From contig JAUIKE010000065.1 of assembly GCA_030430845.1 (NCBI GenBank), forward strand, positions 1-39,763: a DNA stretch of 39,763 nt. Reading direction: 5' to 3'. Below, one piece after another: positions 26,479 to 37,200 of this stretch. The notes under the pieces are model-generated. The model worked only from the letters and a program-made list of their open reading frames with translations, made no database searches and had not been told where the DNA came from. Within the stretch, counting starts at the first letter, position 1, and the number at the start of each line of letters is the position of its first letter. This DNA is from Bacteroidia bacterium (GTDB lineage: Bacteria; Bacteroidota; Bacteroidia; Chitinophagales; Saprospiraceae). The position numbers were made by a program, and so were the translations under genes.

Positions 26479-27819
26479 ATGTTTATCTTATTACTATTGC
26501 TTTTGAGTGTGGTCATGATCATTCTGCTCACCGCACGTTACAACGTCCACCCATTCCTGGCCCTTTTATTTGCCGCCCTTGCTTTTGGCCTGGCCTCCGG
26601 CATGGACTTTAATGTGCTTGTTCAATCTATTAATGATGGCTTCGGAGGTACCCTCGGAAAGATAGGTATGGTCATTGTACTCGGAGTCATCATCGGGGCT
26701 TTTCTTGAACATTCCGGCGGCGCCTTTAAACTCGCAGAAGCAGTGCTCAAAGTAATAGGACGAAAAAGGGTGCACGAGGCCATGGGCATCATCGGGTACA
26801 TTGTGTCGATTCCTGTTTTTGCAGATAGTGGCTTTATCATCTTAAATCCACTGAATAAAAGCCTGAGCAAAAAAGCCGGATTATCGATTGCCGGCACCGG
26901 CACTGCGCTTATCCTCGGCTTAATGCTTACTCATGTGATGGTCCCACCCACGCCGGGACCTATTGCAGCAGCCGGCATTCTGGATGCGGATGTCGGGCTG
27001 GTTATGCTGCTTGGGCTCATCATCAGTGCTTTGTCCTTAATCGTAGCCATTATTTATTCTAAAAAAGTTGCCGCCAAAACCTACATCGATCCCAACCCAG
27101 ATCTCACGGAAGAAGAAGTCGAGGAGAAGATCAGGCATGCCCCGGGGGCGGCCAAATCCTTTTTGCCTATCCTGGTTCCCATTCTACTGATCGTCGGAAA
27201 ATCCATTATTGAGTTCCAGTTGCCGGAAGGAGAAAGCGGCTCCTGGGCCGTGCAATTTCTATCATTTATCGGCACACCAGTCATTGCACTAACTATAGGG
27301 ATGTTCCTGGCCTTTACGCTTCCCAAAAAGTGGGACAAGGATATTCTCTCTACCGGGGGCTGGGTCGGCAAGGCCCTGACGGATGCCTCTACCATCATCC
27401 TGATCACTGGAGCAGGTGGAATTTTCGGCACGATTTTACAAAATTCAGGCATTGCTGAAGCCATGACTCAGCTCCTCGCCGGTGCCCAATTAGGCATTTG
27501 GCTGCCGTTTATTCTGACTGCCGCTATAAAGACTGCCCAAGGTTCATCTACCGTGGCGCTAATCACCACGGCCTCTATCATGGCACCCATGGTGAGTACT
27601 TTAGGCTTTGATACCGAAATGCAAAAAGCTTTGTTGGTTGTGGCTATCGGAGCAGGAGCGGCAGTCGTACCCCACGCCAACGACAGTGGATTTTGGGTCG
27701 TAACACAATTGACCGGCATGGACATCAAAACAGGCTATAAGTTGTACACGGTTGGAGCAGCGATCGTAGGTACCTTTGCTGCAATTTTGGTATTTATTGC
27801 GTCTTTGTTTATTGGGTAA
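26479..27819 (+). CDS. GntP-family permease (gluconate/aldonate:H+ symporter)
   Basis: A 446-residue inner-membrane protein with about 12 hydrophobic helices. GntP-family landmarks include FGGTLGKIGMVIVLGVIIGA, SIPVFADSGFIILNPLNKSL, LMLTHVMVPPTPGPIAAAG, AAIKTAQGSSTVALITTASI and VPHANDSGFWVVTQLTGM. Length fits the family (about 440-450). It would carry an aldonate such as gluconate or a related sugar acid into the cytoplasm, probably for the dehydratase encoded just upstream. The long hairpin at 26420-26450 separates the two genes. It converges on the kelch gene with 16 bp between stops. Confidence 0.95.
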   Translation: MFILLLLLLSVVMIILLTARYNVHPFLALLFAALAFGLASGMDFNVLVQSINDGFGGTLGKIGMVIVLGVIIGAFLEHSGGAFKLAEAVLKVIGRKRVHEAMGIIGYIVSIPVFADSGFIILNPLNKSLSKKAGLSIAGTGTALILGLMLTHVMVPPTPGPIAAAGILDADVGLVMLLGLIISALSLIVAIIYSKKVAAKTYIDPNPDLTEEEVEEKIRHAPGAAKSFLPILVPILLIVGKSIIEFQLPEGESGSWAVQFLSFIGTPVIALTIGMFLAFTLPKKWDKDILSTGGWVGKALTDASTIILITGAGGIFGTILQNSGIAEAMTQLLAGAQLGIWLPFILTAAIKTAQGSSTVALITTASIMAPMVSTLGFDTEMQKALLVVAIGAGAAVVPHANDSGFWVVTQLTGMDIKTGYKLYTVGAAIVGTFAAILVFIASLFIG

Positions 27820-27835
27820 AAAAACTATTTTTTTC

Positions 27836-28828
27836 TTAAAAACTCATACACTCCATGCTCGTCAGTTCTGGCCCTCCGCCCTGATTGCCACTGCCGGAGG
27901 CCACGTACAGCTTGTTTTTATACAAAATCACGCCCGTACCATGCCTTCCCTGAAGCATCGGGCTGAGGCTCTTCCAGCTATGCGTATGGATGTTTAAGGC
28001 TTCTACTTCTTTATGGGCCGGCTTTTGCGTAGCCGACTCGCCCCCCATCACCAGAATGTCCTCTCCGTAAAGAATGGCGTAGTTTCCGGCACGGGGAGTA
28101 GGTAGATTATTATCCAGAGTAGACCAGGTATTCGTATAAAAATCATACACATCCACCTCTGGAATCGTGTTTTTAAAAGGCCCTTCGGCCGACTTGGTCG
28201 TTCTGCCTCCCAGCAGGTACAGCTTGTCTTTTGCTACAACAGCCTGAAAGTGATCTCTTGCGCGAGGAGCATCGGGGAGTTTTTCCCATTGTCCCGTTTG
28301 GGGGTCATATACATCCAGCCAGTTTTTGTGGTCGCCGCGATGACCATCTTTGATGCCACAGGCCAGGTAGATCTTATTTTTGTAAACCACCGCTCCTGCC
28401 CCGCCCCGCTGTCGATCTTCGGGAATGGGGTCTCCTTTTTCCCAGCTATCCGATACCGGGTTGTATATGTAAATGTGAGGAATAGGCGTTTCGCCGGGAT
28501 ACTTGCCCGTCATGGCACCCAGGATATAAATTTTTTCGTCATACACCACCGGCTGAAAATGGTGCATTTCGATGGGAACTTTGTTTCCGTTTTTCCAGCT
28601 TTGGGAAGGGATGTCAAAAATACTGCTGGGGTTCATCCGCCGGCCTCCCAATAGATAAAAGCGATCTTTTATTCCTACAAAAGCCGCCTCATGTCGCTGA
28701 ACGGGCAGGCTGCCATCGGAAGCTTCGATGGTGGTCCATTGACCGGTGCGCTCGCCAATTTGGGGGGGTGGTTGGCAGGCGGTTGATAGGATAGCCAGCA
28801 CACATAAAAAAACGTGTATTTTTTTCAT
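27836..28828 (-). CDS. Kelch-repeat lipoprotein
   Basis: A 330-residue lipoprotein: a short signal ends in the lipobox LSTAC (Cys18). About six kelch repeats follow, forming a beta-propeller (FYLLGGRRMNPSSIFDI, KIYILGAMTG, KIYLACGIKDG, KLYLLGGRTTK, DILVMGGESAT, KLYVASGSGNQGG), each with paired glycines and a spaced Tyr/Trp pattern (SDSWEKGD, TGQWEKLPD, TNTWSTLD, THSWKSLS). Bacterial kelch lipoproteins of this kind sit near sugar-uptake genes and may bind or epimerise sugars, as the sialic-acid mutarotase does; function here is not established. It is convergent with the GntP permease gene, so it is not in that operon. Confidence 0.9.
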   Translation of the reverse strand: MKKIHVFLCVLAILSTACQPPPQIGERTGQWTTIEASDGSLPVQRHEAAFVGIKDRFYLLGGRRMNPSSIFDIPSQSWKNGNKVPIEMHHFQPVVYDEKIYILGAMTGKYPGETPIPHIYIYNPVSDSWEKGDPIPEDRQRGGAGAVVYKNKIYLACGIKDGHRGDHKNWLDVYDPQTGQWEKLPDAPRARDHFQAVVAKDKLYLLGGRTTKSAEGPFKNTIPEVDVYDFYTNTWSTLDNNLPTPRAGNYAILYGEDILVMGGESATQKPAHKEVEALNIHTHSWKSLSPMLQGRHGTGVILYKNKLYVASGSGNQGGGPELTSMECMSF

Positions 28829-29046
28829 TAGCTTTTAGTTTTTTTATGGAAAATAAGACAAAAAAAACATTTCACAGGTCTGAAGAACAACATTAAACAA
28901 CTTCAATATATCAAAATCAATCCGATAGAAGCTTGGGCATTCCATATTTATTTGTAAATTTAAATATGAATTTTGTTGAGGACTTACCCTCCCCAACATT
29001 TATTTCATAAAAAAATCATTAATCAATTAAAAAACACCCTCCCATC
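28829..29046. promoter_or_regulatory. AT-rich divergent intergenic region
   Basis: A 218-bp, very AT-rich spacer between the divergent kelch and NTPase genes. It marks the left edge of a stretch whose base composition is clearly more AT-rich than everything before it. I see no repeat or clear promoter pair in it. Confidence 0.5.
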
Positions 29047-32000
29047 ATGCCCCAGTTTAGCCTATCTGACTATTCAGCCAGGATTAAGGAAGTATATATT
29101 GAGTTGAAGAATTACCGGTTTCATCACAGTCCATACAGTGGTGAATTAGATGACCAACGTTTTATTGGACGTACGTCCGTTAAACGACGGATCAGATTGA
29201 TCCTAAAGAATTCCCGAACGAAATCCGGTGCTTATTTAGTTACTGGTTTTAGAGGAATGGGAAAAACGAGTGTCGTAAGGGAGGCGATCAGGGAATATAA
29301 TAAAAACATAAAGTTCCCAGTAAGGAAAAATATCCCCATTTGGGATTACTCCTGCTACAATTGGTATCACTTCTTATTTTATGCTTTGGGGATTGGGATA
29401 GTTTTCGTCCTATTAAAAAACGAGTATTCACCTTATTTGTCGATAGGATTTGCTTTAGGTATCCCTATTCTTTTAGCGATTTTCTCTTGCTACAAGAAGA
29501 ATGAGAAAATCCTGGATGCCGTATGGAATTATTATAAAAATCTGACATTCATTTTATTTTTACTTGGTTTTTTATTCTACTTCATCAACCCGATTGAATT
29601 TTGTATACAATTTCAATGTTTTCCTAATAAAGCAAGATGGCCCTCATTATTTGAGCCCGGGCAAAATTTTTTATTCAGATCTTTACTTGGGCTATTTGTC
29701 GGCTATTGCATAGTATCCATAATATATTTCACAAAAGACCTATTGGTTCTATTTTATAAAAAAGAATCTACAAAGTCTTTAATTTCCGCAAAAAGTGAAT
29801 TCTATAAAAAGTTTGAAATCAACCTCTCTCAAGACTCTCTTTTAGAAGAAGAGATTTTAAAAAGGATTACCAAGGAAATGCTCCTTTTTTGGGTGTCAAA
29901 AAAAAAGGAATTCAGCCTCCCTGTTTTTGACAGGAAGGTCTATTATCCTTGGCAATTTCTACTGTCGATCTTAAAAATCAATAAAAATGAAGGAGCATCG
30001 AGCTATGAGAGTGTGCTACATCAATTATTAAGTCTTTCTCAGAGAATAAGCGGGCAAGTAACATCATTAAAGGAGCTCAACTTAAACCCTGGCTTAAGTA
30101 TCAGCGTCTCGTCTCTTCTCAAAAGTATAACTATTCCATTCGGGAAATTTACTAATAAGAATCAGGTTGCTTATCCTATTGCTTCACCCAAGGAGATTGA
30201 AGATGAGTTGATTGAGATATTTAAGCAAATTGATTTATTACGGTATAAAGAGCATAAAGGTCAGACTCATCATCAAAAGACTCCGCACAATCTTCCAATT
30301 CCGAGGTTTCTTTTCATCATCGACGAGTTAGACAAAATAGAGCCACATAGCAGTTCTAACCTAGAAGAGCGGGAATCCTCAAATCCATCACTTGACTTAG
30401 GTTTTAATGCCCCTGGGAATAGTAAATTCCGCCAAAGACAGGAAGCGGTAGCCAGCTTATTGGGTAATTTGAAGGGTTTCCTAAACGTGGTCCGGGCCAA
30501 GTTTTTTTTTATTGCAGGCCGGGAAATGTTTGACGCAGACTTAGCTGACATTGCAGACCGCGATTCATTTTACAGCAGCATTTTCAATGATGTAATTTAT
30601 GTCAACAGCTTTTTTAAAGACAAGGTGAACATTAGAGCAGGAATTTCGCAAATGACGGAAGCCTACCTCTGCAAAATTATTATGGCTGACCTCCAATTAA
30701 ATGGAGGCCTGGAGGATAAATCCTATAGCCTAAAACATCTGGCAGAAAGGATAGCATTTTCAGAACAGCCATTTTTGACTCTACAAAAAGATAAGGTTCA
30801 AGTAGACGGATTGAATAAAATCAGGGAATTTCAAAGATTCAAAATCATCTATTTACTCCAGAATTACATTATTTATCTCATATATCGAAGTAATGGAGCA
30901 CCAAAAAAACTTGCATCCTTAACAGAAAAAATCATTTTGGATCTTCCTCTACAGACTCGAACTGACCTTTCTGATAAACAGAAAAGAGAAAAGAAAGAAG
31001 CGTTCTGCAAAGAAAACCTAGTATTACTTCAACATCACTATCAGGATAGCAAAGAAGAATTAAACAGAGAATGGGGGGCCTTTATTCGATTCAGGTTTGA
31101 CTTTCAACATGAAATAGGACTGACAGCAAATCTTTATCGTCCTTATCTAATAATAAATTCTCGTCATATTAAATCTTTAGGAGACAAGCTACTATTCTCC
31201 TCTGCCTTTATTATTGACCATATCATGAAGTTCCATTCCTTCGGTTTTTCATGGCGAAACCTTGAGTTGATACCGGAGGTTATCCTAGTGAATAAAGAAC
31301 CAAACCTAAGAAGATTTATTGAAGAAATCATTCGCTTTCTGTCGTCAACCTACATAAGGTCTACAGTGAGTGGAATTTTTCAATATCGGTTTTATAGTCG
31401 GGTAAGTCGCGAGTTAACCTATCTTTCAAAGACATCTGCCATAGCCTCTGCCGCCTTTAATTTTACACTAGACGAATCTCTTCAGATCAAAAGACATTAT
31501 AAAAAGAAGTTGATTGAATTAAGAAATAAACACAAAGATTACCAACCAATTCATGGAGACAATCAATTTCTTCATTCCTTATGTTTTGTACAAACGATTT
31601 TAGGTGATTTATACTACTATGATAAGGAATATGATGAGGCATTATTATATTATACGGAATCCATTCAAGCCTTAAGATTACCTAATGCTATAAAAGATCA
31701 GTTACTCACACGTCACCAGTTCCTCCTTTGGCTAAGAAATAAGCTAAAATTAGGCCTGACGCTAGAAAAAATGAGAGCTTTTGACTCTGCATTTTCATAT
31801 TATCGAACACTAATGTTAGACACTAGTTTATATTTAAAAAAGCTATTTCCAGGTTTGAGAAAAACTGATTATCAGGCTTCTGATGTTATGGCTTCAGATG
31901 ACCACCGAACTATTCAAATGGTAAGCATGCCTTTCGTCGCTCACTTAGGCATTATTGAAAAGGCAAGAAGCGATGGAATTACCTATTTTAACCTTAAACA

Positions 32001-34080
32001 AAATGCACAAGAGTTAATAAGTATTATCTTTCCCGAGAAACAAATATCCCATATTTCCCCCAAAATACGGGGAGATGAATACCGCAGGCATTTATTGCTA
32101 GCCGATTATTATAATAATGTAGGCAGTTTACTATTTTACAAAAACTGCCAGTTTCCAAAATTATATAAAGAGGATGAGTATAAGCTTGGATCTTTAAATG
32201 AAAAAATAAGAACCCAGGTTGAAGCAGTGCAGGAAGTGAAAAGAAGTATAGATTACTCCGAAAAATATATCTATGACTTTCAACCGTCTTTAGCTGCTTT
32301 CAATTACTACTGGGAAGCACTTCATCAATTATTGGTATGTCATAAAGAAAGAATAATTGAACGCCTTAAACCAAGGCTGGAAAATACCAGGCAAAATAAA
32401 ATACCCTTAACACTCCAGAATGAGCCACTCAGTTATTTAGCATTGGCAACTGCATATCTTTTTCCAGAATGCTCTGATTTAATCAATACCCATCGCTTTC
32501 ATTACATTGCCAATGTCATTTCAAAGATAGGAGACACTTTATTAGCTTGTTTAGATGAAGATAATTTTGTTTTCCCTGAGTGGAACATTAATTCCATTAA
32601 AATAACCACCCATGACAAAACCCGGCCTGAACTTTATGAAAATATTTTAGATCTAATGAATTTATTTCATAAAATGGTTAAAGGTCAAGAAAAAATATTC
32701 TCTGTGAAATCGATCATCTTGACCTATCAGTTAGCGGGTGCCTTGTATTTAAGAGCGGGTAGGAATTATAGCTATGCCTTCCAAATAAAAAAAACACTTT
32801 ATTTAATAAAAGACTTATTGAATGCTTCTAAAAATGACAAAGGATCAAATGTAGAAAGAATTAAAAAATTTCTCGCTCCTAACTCAACTACCTCCTCCAA
32901 TATCTTCATAACAATAGAAGATATGGCAGTCTCAATATTCCATTCTTCGACCTGGAATTACGAGGTTTCTAACCGCCCTCAAATATTGAAGTATCGAAAA
33001 ATTTTGAACATACTAGATAGAGATACACACCGGGATATCATTTATAACAATATTAATAATGGTATGGATATTCGAGAGGCCATTTTTATTGCAGAAAGTA
33101 TTAAAATGAAGCTATCAACCATTGAACGCCTTGATGTCCGAGCCAATGCTTTTGGAAAAAGTTATGATTTCTTGTTGTCTCCATATAATTCAATCAGTAA
33201 CCGATATAGTAGAATTTTAGAATTAAAATATAGATCAGAATGGTGTTATTATATCCTTACCGAAATTCTTCAAGGTGGATGGCTCTTGAACCATTCTTTC
33301 GAAAATGATTCATTTAAAATAAAAAAGAATTCCTCTTTATATTATGTCTTCGTCGAGTTTATTGCAATGGGCGAAAAAAAATCGTTCCACATCAGTAAGA
33401 AACTGATTTCATCAAGGATGAAACAGCACTTCCCTTATTTGCTTGAATCAGCAGAGGGAGAGATTAATTGTTATCAAGATATACTCTCCTTTTTGATAAA
33501 AGAAGCAATTTTTTGTTTAAGAGAGCTTATAAAGATGGTCAGGTTATTTGAGCCTGCTTATGTAATTGGTTTTTCATATCTGGCAGAAGGACATCGAAGA
33601 ATGGGAGCATGGAGCCGAGCATATAACAATCACATGTATTTTTTACAAAGTATGGAGCATGAAGCAAATTATAAGGGCAAAGATGAAATATTTGATAAAG
33701 AACTAGATACCATGATTGGACAAAACGCTCTGGCCTATCTGGAAGCCAATAATCATTATGAACTTGCACAACAAAGTTATTATCAAACTATCCAGATGCA
33801 TACCGAAGGCAGAGCCTATAAAGCGCATGTACTCAACTTATACTGCCTGGAAGATGACTATAATGAGAACTTGACCCATTTCAATATTGCTGCTGAAAGG
33901 CTTCGGGTAAACACCGGAGATATTCGAAGGAAAATCACGAAATTAAAAAAGAATACCGACCATTCGAGGCTTTATCAATATGACTCTTATTTTCACCAAG
34001 AGATAATAAAGCAAGACCATCAAAAAACAGTGGAAAACATGGAAATACTAAAAGAATTGATGGAGTGGAAATTTGATTAA
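29047..34080 (+). CDS. Giant membrane-inserted P-loop NTPase with C-terminal helical repeats
   Basis: A 1677-residue protein I cannot assign to a named family with certainty. The NTPase starts with RFIGRTSVKRRIRLIL and a Walker A, GFRGMGKT (67-74). Three to five hydrophobic segments follow (about 107-124, 129-148, 166-182, 208-229), then Walker B FLFIIDELDKIE (421-432) and a sensor-like strand AKFFFIAGREMFDADLADIA. Membrane helices between Walker A and B are the hallmark of KAP-type NTPases, whose members include the phage-exclusion protein PifA; the GR-start and DELDK resemble STAND/Orc-like ATPases instead. From about residue 830 onward it is all helical, with TPR-like units (LGDLYYYDKEYDEALLYYTE, EKMRAFDSAFSYYRTLM, EANNHYELAQQSYYQ). 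No enzymatic effector domain is evident. The gene is strikingly AT-rich compared with its left neighbours, suggesting transfer. A role in defence or signalling is inference. Confidence 0.85.
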   Translation: MPQFSLSDYSARIKEVYIELKNYRFHHSPYSGELDDQRFIGRTSVKRRIRLILKNSRTKSGAYLVTGFRGMGKTSVVREAIREYNKNIKFPVRKNIPIWDYSCYNWYHFLFYALGIGIVFVLLKNEYSPYLSIGFALGIPILLAIFSCYKKNEKILDAVWNYYKNLTFILFLLGFLFYFINPIEFCIQFQCFPNKARWPSLFEPGQNFLFRSLLGLFVGYCIVSIIYFTKDLLVLFYKKESTKSLISAKSEFYKKFEINLSQDSLLEEEILKRITKEMLLFWVSKKKEFSLPVFDRKVYYPWQFLLSILKINKNEGASSYESVLHQLLSLSQRISGQVTSLKELNLNPGLSISVSSLLKSITIPFGKFTNKNQVAYPIASPKEIEDELIEIFKQIDLLRYKEHKGQTHHQKTPHNLPIPRFLFIIDELDKIEPHSSSNLEERESSNPSLDLGFNAPGNSKFRQRQEAVASLLGNLKGFLNVVRAKFFFIAGREMFDADLADIADRDSFYSSIFNDVIYVNSFFKDKVNIRAGISQMTEAYLCKIIMADLQLNGGLEDKSYSLKHLAERIAFSEQPFLTLQKDKVQVDGLNKIREFQRFKIIYLLQNYIIYLIYRSNGAPKKLASLTEKIILDLPLQTRTDLSDKQKREKKEAFCKENLVLLQHHYQDSKEELNREWGAFIRFRFDFQHEIGLTANLYRPYLIINSRHIKSLGDKLLFSSAFIIDHIMKFHSFGFSWRNLELIPEVILVNKEPNLRRFIEEIIRFLSSTYIRSTVSGIFQYRFYSRVSRELTYLSKTSAIASAAFNFTLDESLQIKRHYKKKLIELRNKHKDYQPIHGDNQFLHSLCFVQTILGDLYYYDKEYDEALLYYTESIQALRLPNAIKDQLLTRHQFLLWLRNKLKLGLTLEKMRAFDSAFSYYRTLMLDTSLYLKKLFPGLRKTDYQASDVMASDDHRTIQMVSMPFVAHLGIIEKARSDGITYFNLKQNAQELISIIFPEKQISHISPKIRGDEYRRHLLLADYYNNVGSLLFYKNCQFPKLYKEDEYKLGSLNEKIRTQVEAVQEVKRSIDYSEKYIYDFQPSLAAFNYYWEALHQLLVCHKERIIERLKPRLENTRQNKIPLTLQNEPLSYLALATAYLFPECSDLINTHRFHYIANVISKIGDTLLACLDEDNFVFPEWNINSIKITTHDKTRPELYENILDLMNLFHKMVKGQEKIFSVKSIILTYQLAGALYLRAGRNYSYAFQIKKTLYLIKDLLNASKNDKGSNVERIKKFLAPNSTTSSNIFITIEDMAVSIFHSSTWNYEVSNRPQILKYRKILNILDRDTHRDIIYNNINNGMDIREAIFIAESIKMKLSTIERLDVRANAFGKSYDFLLSPYNSISNRYSRILELKYRSEWCYYILTEILQGGWLLNHSFENDSFKIKKNSSLYYVFVEFIAMGEKKSFHISKKLISSRMKQHFPYLLESAEGEINCYQDILSFLIKEAIFCLRELIKMVRLFEPAYVIGFSYLAEGHRRMGAWSRAYNNHMYFLQSMEHEANYKGKDEIFDKELDTMIGQNALAYLEANNHYELAQQSYYQTIQMHTEGRAYKAHVLNLYCLEDDYNENLTHFNIAAERLRVNTGDIRRKITKLKKNTDHSRLYQYDSYFHQEIIKQDHQKTVENMEILKELMEWKFD

Positions 34081-34095
34081 AATGAAATAAAACGT

Positions 34096-34263
34096 TCACG
34101 ACAACTGACTCACCCTCCAGATACTCCTGGCCTGATTAGCCATCCAGTTTTGGTGGGCAGCAATGCGGTCAATCGTCCATTGGCTATTTTGAAATTTAAA
34201 ATGATACCACATTTTTCGCCTGACACAGGCGATAGCATCCGAAAAAGTCGAGCTAAGGTAATC
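34096..34263 (-). pseudogene. Probable transposase C-terminal remnant
   Basis: On the minus strand a start-less frame of about 55 codons ends with TGA at 34096-34098 and reads YLSSTFSDAIACVRRKMW, then YHFKFQNSQW, TIDRIAAHQNW and MANQARSIW. The TFSDAIACVRRKMW block resembles the C-termini of DDE transposases of Bacteroidota elements; I cannot name the IS family. It lies in the gap between the convergent NTPase and patatin genes and overlaps the patatin stop region in another frame. No terminal repeats or upstream transposase body are visible. Confidence 0.35.
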
Positions 34264-37200
34264 ACCCCACTTCCTTAATAATCTCCTCCAACTCCCGCGT
34301 CAAACAAATATATTTTTCATAATCTTCCTCCTCCCCCTTTTCATCCATCACAATCGCCGGATCAATAAAAAATTTAAGCCGCTCGATTCCATTCGGCTCA
34401 AAGAAGTCCGGATCAATCTTCAGGGAGTGCTCTTTTTTCTGAAAAAACGGAAGGCTCCTCCGCCACCTATTTTGACGGGAATAATGAATGAAGTTGATCT
34501 TTTCCTGATCATTACCCCCCCAATTCAAACTATGCATATAAGAGCTGAATGGACTATAACTCCAGTTCCGGGCAGATCGCCTATAGGAAAAAAGATCGTA
34601 TCGGCGTTCATAGCCGTTTTGCTCCGTTTGGCGCAAAAATAGCTTGATCCCCATATATTCTTTGTCCTTATACCAAAGGGAAAAGGTGCGGATGTACCTG
34701 CGTCGCTTATTCAACCTGACCGCTTTTACCCTTTCTCCGTCCTTCACTTTCCAAACGGCCATCAACTCATAGTTGGGGAAACTTTCCATTTCCTCAAAAA
34801 GAGAACCGCCGGATGTACGTTTCCTATTCCACAACTTCCAGGCTATATATACCAGCCCCCCAACAAGCAAAATAGTCAGCGAAACACTCAGGCTCACCAG
34901 TACTGTCCAAAAAGATATTTCATACTCCTGAGCATAAAAAATCCCCGCCGCTATCAGCAACCAGGCTAAGGGAAGCCATAGACTCCATCGGATCAGTTGC
35001 CGCTTAATGTTGGGAAAAATGCCCAATACCCTCCCCAATAAAGGCCAGATGATTTTGCTCTTTTTCAATAACTCAAGGTCTTCCTTCAACTGCCCGTTCA
35101 AATTCGCCTCTTTTGATTGATCCAGTTGTTTTTTAAACCTTTCGACGGCCTGGTCAAAGGTCCGCTCCGGGACGAATGGAGCAGGCGGCACGTCCGGGTC
35201 GCTCAGCACATCCAGTCCCAGTTTGGAATAATACGCCCTGAATTCATTTCTTTGAAGCGTCTGCAAGGCACAATACTGTCCGTATTTAAAGGCATACTCC
35301 CTGGATGAACGCGACATAAAGCCGCCGAAAGCCTGGATCTCCGCCCCCGGCAAGGAAATCGTTTTGGCATCGTCTCTATCGTACGGATCATCCTGCTTTT
35401 TTTCCTTATATGAAACAGGAGTAATGGCTAATTGCACCGCCCGGGGGTCCTTGCCGTCAATATCGAGGGCCGCATCAATGGCCATATTGAAAAAGACTCG
35501 CTTAATAAATTCTCTTAACGAGAGGTACACACCGGTTTTCTCCTTAAAGAATTGGTCGAAAACCTCACTAAATTTAGTTTCCTTCAAATCAGGCTCTCTT
35601 AATTTTTCGATTAAATCTCCAAAAGGCTGATAGTTGAGCGTCTGATGGGTTTTCTTTTCAATAATCCGGCCGCTCGCCTCCTGATCTATCCCGAATAATT
35701 CAGCCAGCTTATTAATATTGGTCTTACCTATTTTTTTAAAAAAGGCGTTCTGTAAATCGGTCGTTTTCAAACTGATTTTCTCCTTATGCGATCGCTCCAT
35801 GTCCTGCTTCAATTCCTCCTGAGCTTTCCAGAAGAAATACTTGCCTATGTCCCGGGTTCCCAGGGGGATCATGCCGCGCATCAAAGCCTTATCCACATGA
35901 TGGGTGATCTCTTTGAACAACTCCAGCTCTTCCTCCGAATCGTCAATCGGGATCTTGAGTAGGTTCAGGTGTGCACTCAACTTAGCCTTGAGTTGCACCT
36001 GATCCAGGTAATTGCTGATCTTATGCTCTTCCTTGACGGAGCCTTGGTTGCGCAGCATGCCGATCAGGCGGCCCGACAAGGAGGTGATCTTGGGCAGCGC
36101 CTTTTGTTTTGTTATCTTATAAAGGCTCCTCTTCCTGAAACTGGCCGCCAGTTGACTATAGGAACTCATATGGTAGGACAAGTCGCCCGAGTCAACAATC
36201 GGGTCCACAAAAACGACCAGGCGGTCAAAAGCATCCCTCTCGGTTTTAAAGTCCTTGTTGTTCCGAAGGTTGGTATCAATGTAGTTGGCCAGGCGGAAAG
36301 CTTCCCGGATAGGTTCATTGTTGAAGGTCCCGCCGTCGACGTAGGGCAGTTTGTGATCCACTACCTTCGGTACTTCCCACACCGAGTTGTACTGATGGGT
36401 GTTATCAAGCGGGAGCTCTTTTGAGTATTGAGGAAATTCGGCTTTCCAGCGTTTTAGAATAACCGGAGAGAAGGCAATCGGGAAGGCACCGCATGCGATA
36501 ACCGAAGCGGCGATCCGGGCCCAGGCGTCCGGTTTATTAATATCGGAGCGGAGTGGACAATCTTCATTGTCCACAATTTCAGGAGAGAGTTCCAGCCAGT
36601 TAGACTCCGAAGTGTCCAGCCCTTCTGCTTTTAATATAGAGGGCTGTAGCTTGAAGTCAAAAACCCTCAATTCTTTATGAGACTTTGAGTTCAGGGCCCT
36701 TTTCCGCTCCCTGATCTGGGGGAATTCATCCAGCTTAATGCCTTCCACGTTTTCTACAATCCTGTTCGGTACGAGGTTGGTCAGGGAGCAGGCAAAAAGG
36801 ACTCGGCTGCCCAATATGTTCATGTTGCCGGGCTTGGTCCGTTCGCCATCCTTCGGTAAAAGGTATTTCCGGGTCTGCTTTATGATAGTGTCTCGGGGAA
36901 GCAGGCTAAAGTTTTCGGTTTGACCATCCTGAGAAGTAGATTTTAATAAAGACCGGAGGTTGACTTCCCTGACCCAGAGGATCTCTTGCAGGAGCTGCGC
37001 CACTTCAATGGCAACTAAGGGTTCTTTGATCTCTTCCCGTTTCTTTGGGTCAAGGATCCCGTTTTCATCCAGAAGGGCATCGATTTTTTTTCCAATAATC
37101 TTCAGAAAATCATCCTTATTCTGAGTATGCCGGGCAGTTCGGTCTTCGAGTTTATAGAAATCATCGGCTCCGGTTTTATTTTCAGTCAGGATATAATGTT

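Noticed and set aside
34216..34232. Hairpin TCGCCTG-ACA-CAGGCGA as a terminator between convergent genes
   Set aside because: It is short, lies inside the probable transposase remnant and has no T-run on the correct side in either direction.
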